Source: AG-12 sp027339635 (lineage in GTDB: Bacteria > Chloroflexota > Dormibacteria > Aeolococcales > Bog-877). Taken from it: a stretch of DNA of 40,942 nt. The notes under the pieces are model-generated. The model ran no database searches. It was not told the origin of the DNA and saw only the letters and a list, made by a program, of their open reading frames with translations. Made by a program: the position numbers and the translations under genes. The stretch lies in the NCBI GenBank assembly GCA_027339635.1, contig DAHWNZ010000015.1, forward strand, positions 1 through 40,942, given 5' to 3'. Positions 30,591 through 39,926 of this stretch are shown here, piece after piece (positions within the stretch are counted from its first letter, which is position 1; each line of letters starts with the position of its first letter).

Positions 30591-32845
30591 CGGTCGTCGG
30601 AGAGGTAGTAGAACAGCTGGAGGCTGACCGCCTCCTGATCGGCCTGAACCAGGCCCAGGTCGAGGCGGTGACCGCCCCCGACTGCCCCGTGCTCGTGCTG
30701 GCGGGCGCGGGGTCGGGTAAGACCCGGGTCCTCACGCACCGGATCGGGTACCTCATAGCGACGGGACGGGCCGAGCCCTCATCCGTGCTCTCCGTCACCT
30801 TCACGAACAAGGCTGCCAGGGAGATGCGCTCCCGCCTGGGAGCGCTTCTTGGGGGCGACCCCAAGGGCATGTGGCTCGGGACCTTTCACGCGTGTGCCGC
30901 CCGCATGCTGCGGCAGCGGGGGGAGCTGGCGGGGGGGCCTGCCGACTTCGTGATCTACGACGAGGCCGACCGCCTCGCCGTCCTCAAGGAGGCCATGAGG
31001 CTGGCGGGAGTGGAGGAGAAGCGCACCAGCGCGGCGACCGTCGCCGCCGAGATCTCCAGGGCCAAGAACGACCTGCAGGACGCGGTGGCCTACCTGGGCC
31101 AGGCTCAGGGCTACGTTGAGTCCCAGGTCGCCAGGGTCTTTCCGCGCTACGAGGCTCTCCTGGCGACCAATGGGGCCCTCGACTTCGACGACCTCCTGCT
31201 GCGCAGCGTCCGGATGCTGGAGCAGTCGGACGAGGCCAGGGCCAGGTTCCGGGCGAGGTTTCGGCACGTGCTGGTCGACGAGTACCAGGACACCAACCGT
31301 GCCCAGTACATGCTGCTGCGGCTTCTGGTGGAGGAGCACCACCGGGTGACGGTGGTGGGCGACCCCGACCAGTCGGTCTACAGCTGGCGGGGCGCCGACA
31401 TCCGCAACATCCTGGAGTTTCAGCGCGACTACCCCGACGCCCTGGTGATCCCCCTCGAGCAGAACTACCGCAGCACCGCCGCCATCCTGCGGGCCGCTGG
31501 AGCCGTGATCCAGGAGAACTCTTTGCGAGTGGAGAAGAGCCTCTGGACAGACGGCCCCGAGGGCCAGCCGGTGACGGTGGCGCAGTTCTACGATGAGCGC
31601 GAGGAGGCAGGGGCGGTGGCGCGCGAGCTCGCGGGCCTGGTGGACAGGGGGGAGGCTGACTTCGGCGACGTGGCCGTGCTGTATCGCACCAACGCCCAAT
31701 CCCGCTCCTTCGAGGAGGTCCTGTTGCGGGCCGGCATCCCCTACCGCCTGGTCGGTGGGGTGCGCTTCTATCAGCGCAAGGAGGTCAAGGACGTGCTGGC
31801 CTACCTGCGCCTGCTGGTGTATCACCAGGACCGCGTCGCCTTCGAGCGGGTCGTCAACGTCCCCAAGCGCAAGGTGGGCGCGCAGTCGTTGCAGCTGTTG
31901 GTCAGGTCGGCTCAGGAGCAGGGCATGCCCTTCTGGGACCTGCTGGCGGATCCGGGCCAGGTCGGGGTCAAGGGGGCGGCGGCACTGGGCCTGATTCGCT
32001 TCGCGAGAACCCTGGAGGACCTGTTCGAGTGGGGCTTCTCCAAGCCGCTGGTGGAGGTCTTCGACCGCCTCGTGGACGTGACCGGGTACCGCACCCATGT
32101 GCGCGATGGGTCTCCCGACGGCGAGGACCGCTGGGCCAACGTCATGGAGCTGCGCGGTCTTGCCGCGGAGCTGGGCGACCTGGCGGCGGCGGAGGCGCTT
32201 CCAGCGTTCCTGGAGCAGGTGGCGCTGGCCGGCGAGGGAGACCAGCTGGAGGATGGAGCCAGGGCGGTCACCCTGATCACCCTGCACCAGGTGAAGGGGC
32301 TGGAGTTCCCGGTCGTCTTCGTGACCGGAGTCGAGGAGGGCCTCTTGCCTCACAGCCGCTCTCTGGACACCGTGGCAGAGCTGGAGGAGGAGCGCCGGCT
32401 GCTGTATGTCGGCATGACCAGGGCCAAGCGTCTCCTCTACCTCAGCCATTGCTTCCAGCGCCATCTGTACGGAAGTCCCAAGGCGGCCATCCCATCCCGT
32501 TTCCTCGCGCCTCTGGGGGGTGAGGGTGGGGCGGTCGCCCGGTGGGGGATGAACCAGCCCCAGGCACGGCGGCCGTACGTCTCCCCGGTGGCGAGCCGGG
32601 GCCAGCCGGCCCCGCTGATGCGCGCCCGGGAGTACTCCGTCATGCGGACAACCGGCCCCGGCCAGGCGATTGGGACAGAGCAGCGCTTCGCGGCCGGGGA
32701 CCGCGTGGAGCACGCCCGTTTCGGAAAGGGAACCATTGCGGCCAGTGAGATGACCAGTGGCGGTGAGGAGGTCGTGATCAATTTCGACACCTCGGGGAGG
32801 CGGCGCTTCGCAGTCACCGACGCCGTGCTCCGCAAGCTGGGTTGA
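30587..32845 (+). CDS. pcrA: ATP-dependent DNA helicase PcrA/UvrD
   Basis: Superfamily 1A 3'-5' helicase for repair and replication. The 752-residue product has Q-motif LNQAQVEAV, Walker A GAGSGKT (40-46), VDEYQDTNRAQYML (Walker B DExQ), GDPDQSVYSWRGAD, LHQVKGLEFPVVFV and LLYVGMTRAKRLLYL. It ends in the PcrA-type C-terminal domain (GDRVEHARFGKGTI), which in Bacillus binds RNA polymerase. The usual H.SKGLE of motif V reads HQVKGLE. It starts at a GTG overlapping the amidase stop. Confidence 0.95.
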   Translation: MTVVGEVVEQLEADRLLIGLNQAQVEAVTAPDCPVLVLAGAGSGKTRVLTHRIGYLIATGRAEPSSVLSVTFTNKAAREMRSRLGALLGGDPKGMWLGTFHACAARMLRQRGELAGGPADFVIYDEADRLAVLKEAMRLAGVEEKRTSAATVAAEISRAKNDLQDAVAYLGQAQGYVESQVARVFPRYEALLATNGALDFDDLLLRSVRMLEQSDEARARFRARFRHVLVDEYQDTNRAQYMLLRLLVEEHHRVTVVGDPDQSVYSWRGADIRNILEFQRDYPDALVIPLEQNYRSTAAILRAAGAVIQENSLRVEKSLWTDGPEGQPVTVAQFYDEREEAGAVARELAGLVDRGEADFGDVAVLYRTNAQSRSFEEVLLRAGIPYRLVGGVRFYQRKEVKDVLAYLRLLVYHQDRVAFERVVNVPKRKVGAQSLQLLVRSAQEQGMPFWDLLADPGQVGVKGAAALGLIRFARTLEDLFEWGFSKPLVEVFDRLVDVTGYRTHVRDGSPDGEDRWANVMELRGLAAELGDLAAAEALPAFLEQVALAGEGDQLEDGARAVTLITLHQVKGLEFPVVFVTGVEEGLLPHSRSLDTVAELEEERRLLYVGMTRAKRLLYLSHCFQRHLYGSPKAAIPSRFLAPLGGEGGAVARWGMNQPQARRPYVSPVASRGQPAPLMRAREYSVMRTTGPGQAIGTEQRFAAGDRVEHARFGKGTIAASEMTSGGEEVVINFDTSGRRRFAVTDAVLRKLG

Positions 32846-32849
32846 GAAG

Positions 32850-34958
32850 GTGCCCGACCCCGCTCCCCCAAGAGAGGCTCGCGGCAGGGCGGCGGAGCTG
32901 CGGCGCCAGCTCACCCACCACAACTACCTCTACTACGCGCTGGACGCTCCGGAGATCCCCGACGCGGAGTACGACGCGCTGTTTCGAGAGCTCGCAGAGC
33001 TGGAGGAGAGATATCCGCGGCTGAGAACCAAGGATTCGCCCACCCAGCGGGTTGGGGCGGGCATCTCGAGCCAGTTTCGCAAGGTCCGGCACCTGGTGCC
33101 GATGCGCTCTTTGAGCAATGCGTTCGACCTGGTGGAGGTGGAGCAGTTCCGGGGGCGCCTGCGCCGCGCCCTGGGCACGGACCCGGATCTCGCGGCGGAG
33201 CTCAAGATGGATGGCCTCGCCGTGAGTCTCACCTACAGCGATGGGGCTCTGGTGCAGGGGGCGACCCGGGGCGACGGGGAGACAGGAGAGGAGATCTCCG
33301 CCAACGTCCGGGAGGTGGAGGGCATCCCAGAGCGGCTTCCCACCTCCGGGCAGGCGCTCAAGGGCGGCTTTGAGATCCGGGGCGAGGTCTACATGCGCAA
33401 GGAGGTCCTTGAGGAGCTGAATCGGCAACGGCAGGCGAGCGGGTTGGACCTCTACGCCAACTGCCGCAACGCCGCCGCGGGGAGCCTGCGGCAGCTCGAC
33501 CCGTCGGTGACCCGAGCCAGGCACCTGAGCGCCTTCTTCTACGCCTGTGACCCCTTTCCCCCCGGCGTCTCGACCCAGATGGAGCTTCTAGGTTGGCTCG
33601 AGGCGATGGCTCTGCCGGTGAACCAGGAGCGTAGGCTCCTGCGAGCCGGCGAGGGCGTAGAAGAACTGCTTCAAGAGTGGCAGGGCAAGCGCCATACGCT
33701 GCCGTACGAGATCGACGGGGTTGTGCTCAAGGTCGACCAGGTGCGCTGGCGGGAGGAGCTCGGCGCCGACAGCAGGGCGCCCAGGTGGGCCATAGCGTTC
33801 AAGTTCCCCCCGGAGGAGCGGCAGACGACCGTGCTGGAGATCCAGGTGAGCGTCGGAAGGACCGGAGCCGTGACCCCCTTGGCGGTCCTCGCGCCGGTTC
33901 TGGTCGCGGGGTCGGTCGTGAGCCACGTCACCCTTCATAACGAGGATCAGGTACGCGCGAAGGATGTCAGGGTCGGCGACCTGGTCGTCATCCGCAAGGC
34001 CGGGGACGTGATCCCTGAATTGGTGAGGGTTGTGCTGGCGGAGCGCCCACCAGATGCGGAGCCGTTCCAGATGCCTGCCGCCTGCCCCTCCTGCGGGGCG
34101 GAGCTGGTGCGGGAGCAGGGTGAGTCCGTGACCAGGTGTGTGAATCCCCTCTGCCCGGCGCAGGTCCAGCGACGCCTGGAGCATATGGTGAGCCGCTCCG
34201 CCCTGGACATCGACCGCTGCGGCCCCGCTATTTTGGCGGAGCTTGTCAGCCGCGGGCTGCTGAAGAGTCCGGCCGACCTCTTCTCCCTGTCCGAGGCTGA
34301 CCTTCGCCAGTTGCCGAGGATGGGTGAGCGGTCGTCGCAGCAGCTGGTGGCTGCCATCCGCGCCCGCCGGGCGCCCACGCTGGCGCGATTCCTGTACGCC
34401 CTCGGGATCCTGCACGTGGGTGAGCGAACGGCCGAATTGTTGGCAGCGCACTTCGGGACCCTGGAGAGGATCCTGGAGGCCTCTCCGGAGGAGATGTCGG
34501 AGGTGGTCGGCATCGGCCCGGTGCTGGCCCAATCCGTGCATCGCTTCCTGCACGCCGCGGGCGGGCGGACGCTCATCTCCCAGCTGCTCTTGGCCGGTGT
34601 CAAGCCGCTTGGCGCGGTCCGGACGGAGGGCCCGTGGCTCGGGCTCACGATAGTCCTGACGGGGACCCTGAGCCGCCTCAGCCGCCAGCAGGCCGAGGCC
34701 GAGGTAAAGCGCCTCGGCGGCGTCGCCTCCAGCAGCGTCTCCCGCAAAACCACGGCCCTGGTCGCCGGTGAGGCAGCCGGTGCCAAGCTGGAGCGCGCGG
34801 AGCGGCTCAACGTACCGGTGCTCTCGGAGGCGCAGTTCCTGACCTGGCTGGCCGAACCTCAGCGCAGCCTGGCGGAGATCCTGGGTCCCGGGGGGGCACA
34901 GAGCACCGAGTCGGCGGGGGAGAAGGTCACAGGAGCGCCGACTCCTCCAGCGCCGTGA
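32850..34958 (+). CDS. ligA: NAD+-dependent DNA ligase LigA
   Basis: Replicative ligase that seals nicks using NAD+. The 702-residue product has the N-terminal Ia domain (RRQLTHHNYLYYALDAPEIP), adenylated lysine K119 in LKMDGLAVSL, an OB domain, and a zinc finger with C412, C415, C430 and C435. Helix-hairpin-helix repeats (LARFLYALGILHVGERTAEL) and a C-terminal BRCT domain from about 594 (GLTIVLTGTLSRLSRQQAEA) follow. It starts at GTG four bases after pcrA. Its 3' end overlaps the convergent minus-strand gene by 32 bases. Confidence 0.97.
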   Translation: MPDPAPPREARGRAAELRRQLTHHNYLYYALDAPEIPDAEYDALFRELAELEERYPRLRTKDSPTQRVGAGISSQFRKVRHLVPMRSLSNAFDLVEVEQFRGRLRRALGTDPDLAAELKMDGLAVSLTYSDGALVQGATRGDGETGEEISANVREVEGIPERLPTSGQALKGGFEIRGEVYMRKEVLEELNRQRQASGLDLYANCRNAAAGSLRQLDPSVTRARHLSAFFYACDPFPPGVSTQMELLGWLEAMALPVNQERRLLRAGEGVEELLQEWQGKRHTLPYEIDGVVLKVDQVRWREELGADSRAPRWAIAFKFPPEERQTTVLEIQVSVGRTGAVTPLAVLAPVLVAGSVVSHVTLHNEDQVRAKDVRVGDLVVIRKAGDVIPELVRVVLAERPPDAEPFQMPAACPSCGAELVREQGESVTRCVNPLCPAQVQRRLEHMVSRSALDIDRCGPAILAELVSRGLLKSPADLFSLSEADLRQLPRMGERSSQQLVAAIRARRAPTLARFLYALGILHVGERTAELLAAHFGTLERILEASPEEMSEVVGIGPVLAQSVHRFLHAAGGRTLISQLLLAGVKPLGAVRTEGPWLGLTIVLTGTLSRLSRQQAEAEVKRLGGVASSSVSRKTTALVAGEAAGAKLERAERLNVPVLSEAQFLTWLAEPQRSLAEILGPGGAQSTESAGEKVTGAPTPPAP

Positions 34959-35394
34959 GCGCCTCCCGCAACCGGTGGATCCTCGCCGTCGGCCGATCGG
35001 ATTCCTCCATTGCCGCTGCCAGCGCCCGCCTGGCGGCGGCGACCGCATCCTGAAGGGCAAGCGACGCGGCTGCCCTCCCCATGAGCGCGGACAGGGCGTG
35101 GGGCTCCACATCGCGGTCCGCCGCCAGCCCGCGGGCCAGTGCCCCCCAACGGTCCCTTGCCTCCTCCAGATCCTTGGCCGCTGCCTCGACCTTGCCCTGG
35201 GCCTTGTTGCTGGCCCGCCGAGCGCCGGAGATGGCCCTGGTGCGGGTGACGGTGTTGGCCCCCAACCGTCCCGGGGTGTCGAGCAGGATGCGGGCGTCGC
35301 TGGCGGCGACGAAGGCCAGAACGGCTGCCTCCATCGCCGCCAGGACTGGGTCGGCGTCGTCCGGGCCCGGTTGCGACGACTCTGGATCACTCAT
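34927..35394 (-). CDS. Hypothetical protein, Ala-rich, helical
   Basis: The only likely minus-strand gene. It encodes 155 residues and fills the otherwise empty ligA-gatC interval. I do not recognise the family. The N-terminal 15 residues are acidic and proline-rich. A more ordered segment follows (LLDTPGRLGANTVTRTRAIS), then a long Ala/Arg/Glu-rich region from about residue 55 to the end, predicted helical and perhaps coiled-coil (QGKVEAAAKDLEEARDRW). There is no signal peptide or membrane segment. Plus-strand frames here give Arg/Pro-rich shadows. The ATG lies seven bases after a minus-strand TATAAG and has no properly spaced ribosome binding site, so it may be leaderless. Confidence 0.62.
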   Translation of the reverse strand: MSDPESSQPGPDDADPVLAAMEAAVLAFVAASDARILLDTPGRLGANTVTRTRAISGARRASNKAQGKVEAAAKDLEEARDRWGALARGLAADRDVEPHALSALMGRAAASLALQDAVAAARRALAAAMEESDRPTARIHRLREALTALEESALL

Positions 35395-35401
35395 CCCTCT
35401 T

Positions 35402-35409
35402 CTTATAAT
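35402..35409. promoter_or_regulatory. Symmetric divergent -10 element for gatC and the minus-strand gene
   Basis: The plus strand reads TATAAT (35404-35409), a perfect -10, nine bases before the gatC GTG. The minus strand reads TATAAG (35407 to 35402), seven bases before the opposing ATG at 35394. Both share the palindrome TTATAA (35403-35408). Neither gene has a Shine-Dalgarno sequence at usable spacing. In-frame stops close upstream (35413 on +, 35416-35418 read on -) fix both starts. Leaderless mRNAs in both directions are the simplest reading. No strong -35 is visible on either side. Confidence 0.55.
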
Positions 35410-35418
35410 CTCTGATCA

Positions 35419-35736
35419 GTGGGAGTTGAGAGCACGGGGCCCGGGGAGCGGCAGGGACCAGGGGGCCACGAGGTTGCCAGGTTGAGTCGGCTGGCCAGGC
35501 TGGGGCTGACTGGCGATGAGCTGGCCGAGTTGGAGGCCCAACTCAAGGACATAATCGAGGCCGTGGGCAAGCTGTCTCAGGCGGACATCAGCCAGGTGGA
35601 CCCCACGACCCAGGTCGGCGGACTCAGCAACGCGATGCGGGACGACGTGGTCGTGCCCGGGCTCAGCGCCGAGCAGGCGCTCGCCAACGCGCCCACCACC
35701 GAGGCCGGGCTCCTGCGGGTGCCGGCCATCCAGTGA
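35419..35736 (+). CDS. gatC: Asp-tRNA(Asn)/Glu-tRNA(Gln) amidotransferase subunit C
   Basis: Small subunit that stabilises GatA-GatB. The 105-residue product has HEVARLSRLARLGLTGDELA, VDPTTQVGGLSNAMRDDVV and APTTEAGLLRVPAIQ. The GTG is the only possible start: an in-frame TGA lies two codons upstream, and the next start codon would remove the conserved helix. No Shine-Dalgarno sequence precedes it. The stop overlaps the GTG of gatA. Confidence 0.93.
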   Translation: MGVESTGPGERQGPGGHEVARLSRLARLGLTGDELAELEAQLKDIIEAVGKLSQADISQVDPTTQVGGLSNAMRDDVVVPGLSAEQALANAPTTEAGLLRVPAIQ

Positions 35737-37205
35737 GCCTGCTCGAAGAGCCGATCGCGGAGCTGGGCCGCAGGCTGCGCCGACGGGAGGTCTCGGCCGT
35801 GGAGCTGGCTCAGGCGGCCCTGGGCGCCATCCACGCGGACGATGAGCGGCTGGGTGCCTTTCTCAGGACCACAGAGGAGTCGGCGCTGGCGCAGGCCGAG
35901 GCTGCCGACCGTCGGCTCCGGGAGGAGCCTGACGGAGGCGGACCCCTGTTGGGGATCCCGGTCGCCTACAAGGACGTGCTCTGCACCAAGGGGGTCGAGA
36001 CCACCGCGGCCAGTCGGATCCTGGCCGGGTTCATCCCGCCCTACAGCGCGACCAGCGTGCGGCGGCTGGAGGAGGCGGGCGCGGTCGGATTGGGGAAGCT
36101 CAACTGCGACGAGTTCGCCATGGGAAGCTCCAATGAGAACTCGGCGTATCAGCCAACTCGCAACCCCTTCGATGTCGGCAGGGTGCCCGGGGGCAGCAGT
36201 GGCGGGTCGGCGGTGGCGGTGGCTGCTCGTTTCGCCTGTGCCACCCTGGGCAGCGACACAGGGGGTTCCATCCGCCTGCCCGCGTCCTTCTGTGGAGTGG
36301 TCGGGGTCAAGCCCAGCTACGGCAGGGTCAGCCGGTACGGCCTGATCGCGTTCGCCTCCTCTCTGGACCAGGTGGGGCCGCTCACGAAGACGGTGGAGGA
36401 CGCCGCCCTGGTCCTGCAGGTCATCGCCGGCCGCGACGAGCGGGACAGCACCACGAGCCCCGCCCCGGTGGGCGACCTGCGAGAGCTGTTGGCCGCTGGG
36501 GTCGCCGGGATGCGGCTGGGCGTGCCCAGGGAGTATCTGGACATGAAGCTTGACCCCGGTGTGCGTGCGATCTACGAGACGGCGGCAGCGGGGCTGGAGG
36601 AGGCGGGCGCGACGCTGGTGCCCGTGTCGCTGCCGAGCACCGAGTATGCGCTGGCGGCCTACTACGTGATCGCCCCGGCTGAGGTGAGCAGCAATCTGGC
36701 GCGCATGGACGGGGTGCGCTTCGGCCCGGGATTCGCCGCGGCCACGGACCTCACCCAGGCGTACGAGGAGGCTAGGCACCGAGGATTCGGTGACGAGGTG
36801 AGGCGGCGGATCGCCCTCGGGACCTATGTTCTCAGCAGCGGCTATTACGACGCCTACTATCTGCGCGCCCAGAAGGTCAGGACCCTGGTTGCGCAGGACT
36901 TCGAGCGGGTCTTCCAGGAGGTCGACGCGATCATTTCACCGACGGCACCGACGCCGGCATTCGCATTGGGGGAACGGGTGGGGAATCCCCTCGCGATGTA
37001 CGCCACCGACATCCTCACCCTGCCGGCGAATCTGGCGGGAATCTCTGGGGTCTCGGTGCCGGCAGGATTCGCCGACGGTCTCCCCGTCGGACTCCAGGTG
37101 CTGGGGCCATACCTGGGGGAGGCAACCTGCTTCAGGGTCGCCGCCGCAGTCGAGGAGCGGGCCGATGTCTGGCGGGTCTTGCCGGCGCTGGGGGGCTCGG
37201 GATGA
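35733..37205 (+). CDS. gatA: Asp-tRNA(Asn)/Glu-tRNA(Gln) amidotransferase subunit A
   Basis: Glutaminase subunit that releases ammonia for transamidation of mischarged tRNA. The 490-residue amidase-signature protein has the Ser-cisSer-Lys triad at K80 (GIPVAYKDVL), S155 (PGGSSGGSA) and S179 (GSDTGGSIRLP), followed by CGVVGVKPSYGRVSRYG. Length is normal. It starts at GTG overlapping the gatC stop and overlaps gatB by four bases, so the three subunits are co-translated. Confidence 0.97.
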   Translation: MSLLEEPIAELGRRLRRREVSAVELAQAALGAIHADDERLGAFLRTTEESALAQAEAADRRLREEPDGGGPLLGIPVAYKDVLCTKGVETTAASRILAGFIPPYSATSVRRLEEAGAVGLGKLNCDEFAMGSSNENSAYQPTRNPFDVGRVPGGSSGGSAVAVAARFACATLGSDTGGSIRLPASFCGVVGVKPSYGRVSRYGLIAFASSLDQVGPLTKTVEDAALVLQVIAGRDERDSTTSPAPVGDLRELLAAGVAGMRLGVPREYLDMKLDPGVRAIYETAAAGLEEAGATLVPVSLPSTEYALAAYYVIAPAEVSSNLARMDGVRFGPGFAAATDLTQAYEEARHRGFGDEVRRRIALGTYVLSSGYYDAYYLRAQKVRTLVAQDFERVFQEVDAIISPTAPTPAFALGERVGNPLAMYATDILTLPANLAGISGVSVPAGFADGLPVGLQVLGPYLGEATCFRVAAAVEERADVWRVLPALGGSG

Positions 37206-38653
37206 GCGCGCCATGGGAGCCCGTTATCGGGCTCGAGGTGCACGCCCAGCTCCTCACCAAGAGCAAGATGTTCTGCGGGTGCCGTGCCCAGTATCTGGGG
37301 CTGCCTCCCAACAGCAACACCTGCCCCGTCTGCCTCGGCCTTCCCGGCACGCTGCCGGTGATGAACTCCAGGGCGGTAGAGTTCACGATCCGGACCGCCC
37401 TTGCGCTCAACTGCCGCATTCCCGAATTCACCAAGTTCGATCGTAAGAACTACTTCTATCCGGATCTTCCCAAGGGGTACCAGATCTCGCAGTACGACCT
37501 GCCGTTGTCGGTCGACGGCTGGCTGGAGTTCGAGGTGGGGGACAGATCGGTGCGGGCCGGGATCACCAGGGTGCACCTTGAGGAGGACGCTGGGACCCTG
37601 CATCACGCCGGCGAGATCCACACCTCGCCCTTCTCTCTGGTGGACCTCAACCGAGCCGGCGTCCCCTTGATGGAGATAGTCGGCGAGCCGGATCTGCGAG
37701 CCCCTGAGGAGGCGCCCGCGTACCTGGCGGCTCTGCGCCAGACCCTCATGTATCTCGGGGTTAACGACGGGAACATGGAGGAGGGCAGCCTGCGCTGCGA
37801 CGCCAACATCTCCCTGCGCCGCCCGGGCGCGACCGCTCTGGGTGCCAAGGTGGAGGTCAAGAACATGAACTCGTTCCGCAGCATTCAGCGGGCCCTGGAG
37901 TACGAGTGCAAACGGCAGGCGGACCTGCTCGACAGCGGGCAGACGGTGGCGCAGGAGACCCGCGGCTGGAGCGACCTGGAGCAGGTCACGGTCTCGCAGC
38001 GCAGCAAGGAGGAGGCTCAGGAGTATCGGTACTTCCCCGAGCCCGACCTGCCACCGCTCTTGGTGTCCAGGGACCAGGTCGAGGAGCTGCGACGGGGACT
38101 GCCGGAGCTGCCCCAGGCCAAGCGGCTGCGTCTTAGGGAGCAGTATGGGATCTCGGCCGACCAGGCTCGCATCATCGCCGAGCAGGCCGGGGATGCCGAC
38201 TACTACGAGCAGGTGGTGGCGGCGGGTGCCGGCCCGGCGGCGGCCGCCAATTGGCAGGTGCAGAACCTCCAGGCCCTCTGCAATGCCGCCAGGGTGCGCG
38301 TGGGGGAGTGCAAAGTCCCAGCCGTGGCCCTGGCGGAGCTGGTCAAGCTGGTGGAGGCGGACAGGGTCAGTGGATCGGTTGCCAAGGAGGTGCTGGCGGA
38401 GGCCTTCGCCAGTGGCGCGAACCTGATCGACCTGGTGGTGAGGCGCGGGCTCACCCAGGTGAGCGACAGCGGTGAGCTCATGAAAATGGTGGAGCAGGCA
38501 CTCATGGGCAACCAGAAGGCGGCTGCGGACTATAAGGCTGGCAATGACAGGGCGCTCGGGTCACTGGTGGGGGCGGTGATGGCTCTCTCCCAGGGCAAGG
38601 CGAATCCCAAGGTGGTCAACCAACTCCTGAGGGAGCGGCTGCCGCGCCCGTGA
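37202..38653 (+). CDS. gatB: Asp-tRNA(Asn)/Glu-tRNA(Gln) amidotransferase subunit B
   Basis: Kinase/transamidase subunit that phosphorylates the misacylated Glu or Asp and amidates it. The 483-residue product has GLEVHAQLLTKSKMFCGC, zinc cysteines C25, C27, C41 and C44 (NTCPVCLGLPG), and KNYFYPDLPKGYQISQYD. RCDANISLR and MNSFRSIQRALEYE follow, with a C-terminal YqeY-like helical domain (about 330-483) that binds tRNA. Presence of GatCAB suggests that glutaminyl- and/or asparaginyl-tRNA is made indirectly. Confidence 0.97.
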   Translation: MSAPWEPVIGLEVHAQLLTKSKMFCGCRAQYLGLPPNSNTCPVCLGLPGTLPVMNSRAVEFTIRTALALNCRIPEFTKFDRKNYFYPDLPKGYQISQYDLPLSVDGWLEFEVGDRSVRAGITRVHLEEDAGTLHHAGEIHTSPFSLVDLNRAGVPLMEIVGEPDLRAPEEAPAYLAALRQTLMYLGVNDGNMEEGSLRCDANISLRRPGATALGAKVEVKNMNSFRSIQRALEYECKRQADLLDSGQTVAQETRGWSDLEQVTVSQRSKEEAQEYRYFPEPDLPPLLVSRDQVEELRRGLPELPQAKRLRLREQYGISADQARIIAEQAGDADYYEQVVAAGAGPAAAANWQVQNLQALCNAARVRVGECKVPAVALAELVKLVEADRVSGSVAKEVLAEAFASGANLIDLVVRRGLTQVSDSGELMKMVEQALMGNQKAAADYKAGNDRALGSLVGAVMALSQGKANPKVVNQLLRERLPRP

Positions 38654-38663
38654 GCCCGACCTC

Positions 38664-39926
38664 GTGACAGGCGGTCCGGAGGCGATTTCGCAGACGACCA
38701 GGCTGGGATCCGAGATCAGGGTCACGTGCGAGCGGCTGGTCCATCGTGGGCTGGGTCTGGCGCATCTGGAAGGGCAGGTGGTGTTCCTCTTCGGAGCGCT
38801 GCCCGGGGAGGAGGTCAGCGCCACTGTGACCGAGACCCACCGCCGCCACCTATTCGCCACCGTGACTGAGGTGGCCAAGCCCTCGCCGGACCGGGTGACC
38901 CCTCGCTGCCCCTACTTCGGCGAGTGTGGCGGCTGCCAGCTCCAGCACGCCTCCTACCCTCTCCAACTGCGATCGAAGTGGGAGATCCTGATCGATGCTC
39001 TGTCCAGGAGGGGCATCCCGTGGTCGGGCCCACCAGACATTTTGGAGTCCCGGGACCAGTGGCACTACCGCTGGCGCGGCGAGTTCCATCTTGCTCGAGA
39101 CGAGCCTGGCCTCGGCTTCACCAGGCGCGGAGCCTACTCGGTCTTGGGGGTCGCAAGCTGTCCCATCCACCACCCCGCCATCAACAGTGTGCTGGCGCCG
39201 CTGGGAGCGGCACTTCGGGGCGGGCCGGGACAGGCGAAGACCGTGCACCTAACGGTCGGGCAAGGAGGGGAGGAGGTGCTGGTTCAGAGCCGGCCGGACC
39301 GTGCCCCGGGGCACCGGCTGGTGGGGGCACATCCGGGCCCGCTCCCACCCCGCCTCACCGACGAGTCCACGGCTCTCGAATACCGGGGCCGGGGCTTCAG
39401 GGTGTTCCCGGACTCCTTCATCCAGGTGAACCAGGGGTCGGTGGACCTCCTCTACGAAACGGTCGTGGACTGGCTTGCCGGGGATCTCACGGGTGCCCGA
39501 TTGGTGGATGCCTACGGAGGGTCTGGTTGGCTGAGCCTCCGCCTCGCCGAGGCGGGGGCCCGGGTGACCGTGATCGAGGAAAGCCCGATGTCCGCGCGGC
39601 TCAGCCAGCTTCACTCGGAGATGCACATGCCCGGTGCACTCGAGGTCCTGTGCGGGGAGGTGGAGAAGCTGCTGCCCACCGTCCCGACGCCTGACATCGT
39701 GGTGGTGGACCCACCGCGGAGCGGATTGGCGCCCCAGGTCAGCGGGTGGTTGGCGATGGCTGGGCCGAAGCTACTTGTCTACCTGAGCTGCGAGGTGTCC
39801 GCCCTGGCCAGGGACCTGGAGGCCCTCTGCCGAATCGGTCCCTACCACCTCGAGCGAATTCGGATTGTGGACATGTTCCCGCAGACGTACCACTTCGAGA
39901 CCGTCAGCCTCCTCTTCCGCGAATGA
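38664..39926 (+). CDS. 23S rRNA (uracil-5-)-methyltransferase, RlmD/RumA type
   Basis: SAM-dependent 5-methyluridine methyltransferase of the TrmA/RumA family. The 420-residue product has an N-terminal TRAM domain (LVHRGLGLAHLEGQVVFLFG), a [4Fe-4S] cluster motif with C82, C88, C91 and C166, and the SAM site DAYGGSGWLSL (usually D.YCG.G). DPPRSGL, catalytic C376 in YLSCEVSALARDL and general base E412 (HFETVSLL) follow. The rRNA target cannot be fixed from sequence. It starts at GTG ten bases after gatB. Confidence 0.9.
   Translation: MTGGPEAISQTTRLGSEIRVTCERLVHRGLGLAHLEGQVVFLFGALPGEEVSATVTETHRRHLFATVTEVAKPSPDRVTPRCPYFGECGGCQLQHASYPLQLRSKWEILIDALSRRGIPWSGPPDILESRDQWHYRWRGEFHLARDEPGLGFTRRGAYSVLGVASCPIHHPAINSVLAPLGAALRGGPGQAKTVHLTVGQGGEEVLVQSRPDRAPGHRLVGAHPGPLPPRLTDESTALEYRGRGFRVFPDSFIQVNQGSVDLLYETVVDWLAGDLTGARLVDAYGGSGWLSLRLAEAGARVTVIEESPMSARLSQLHSEMHMPGALEVLCGEVEKLLPTVPTPDIVVVDPPRSGLAPQVSGWLAMAGPKLLVYLSCEVSALARDLEALCRIGPYHLERIRIVDMFPQTYHFETVSLLFRE

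Noticed and set aside
30779..32923. Minus-strand open frame (714 codons) opposite pcrA
   Set aside because: Same type of antisense shadow; the + strand frame has all helicase motifs.
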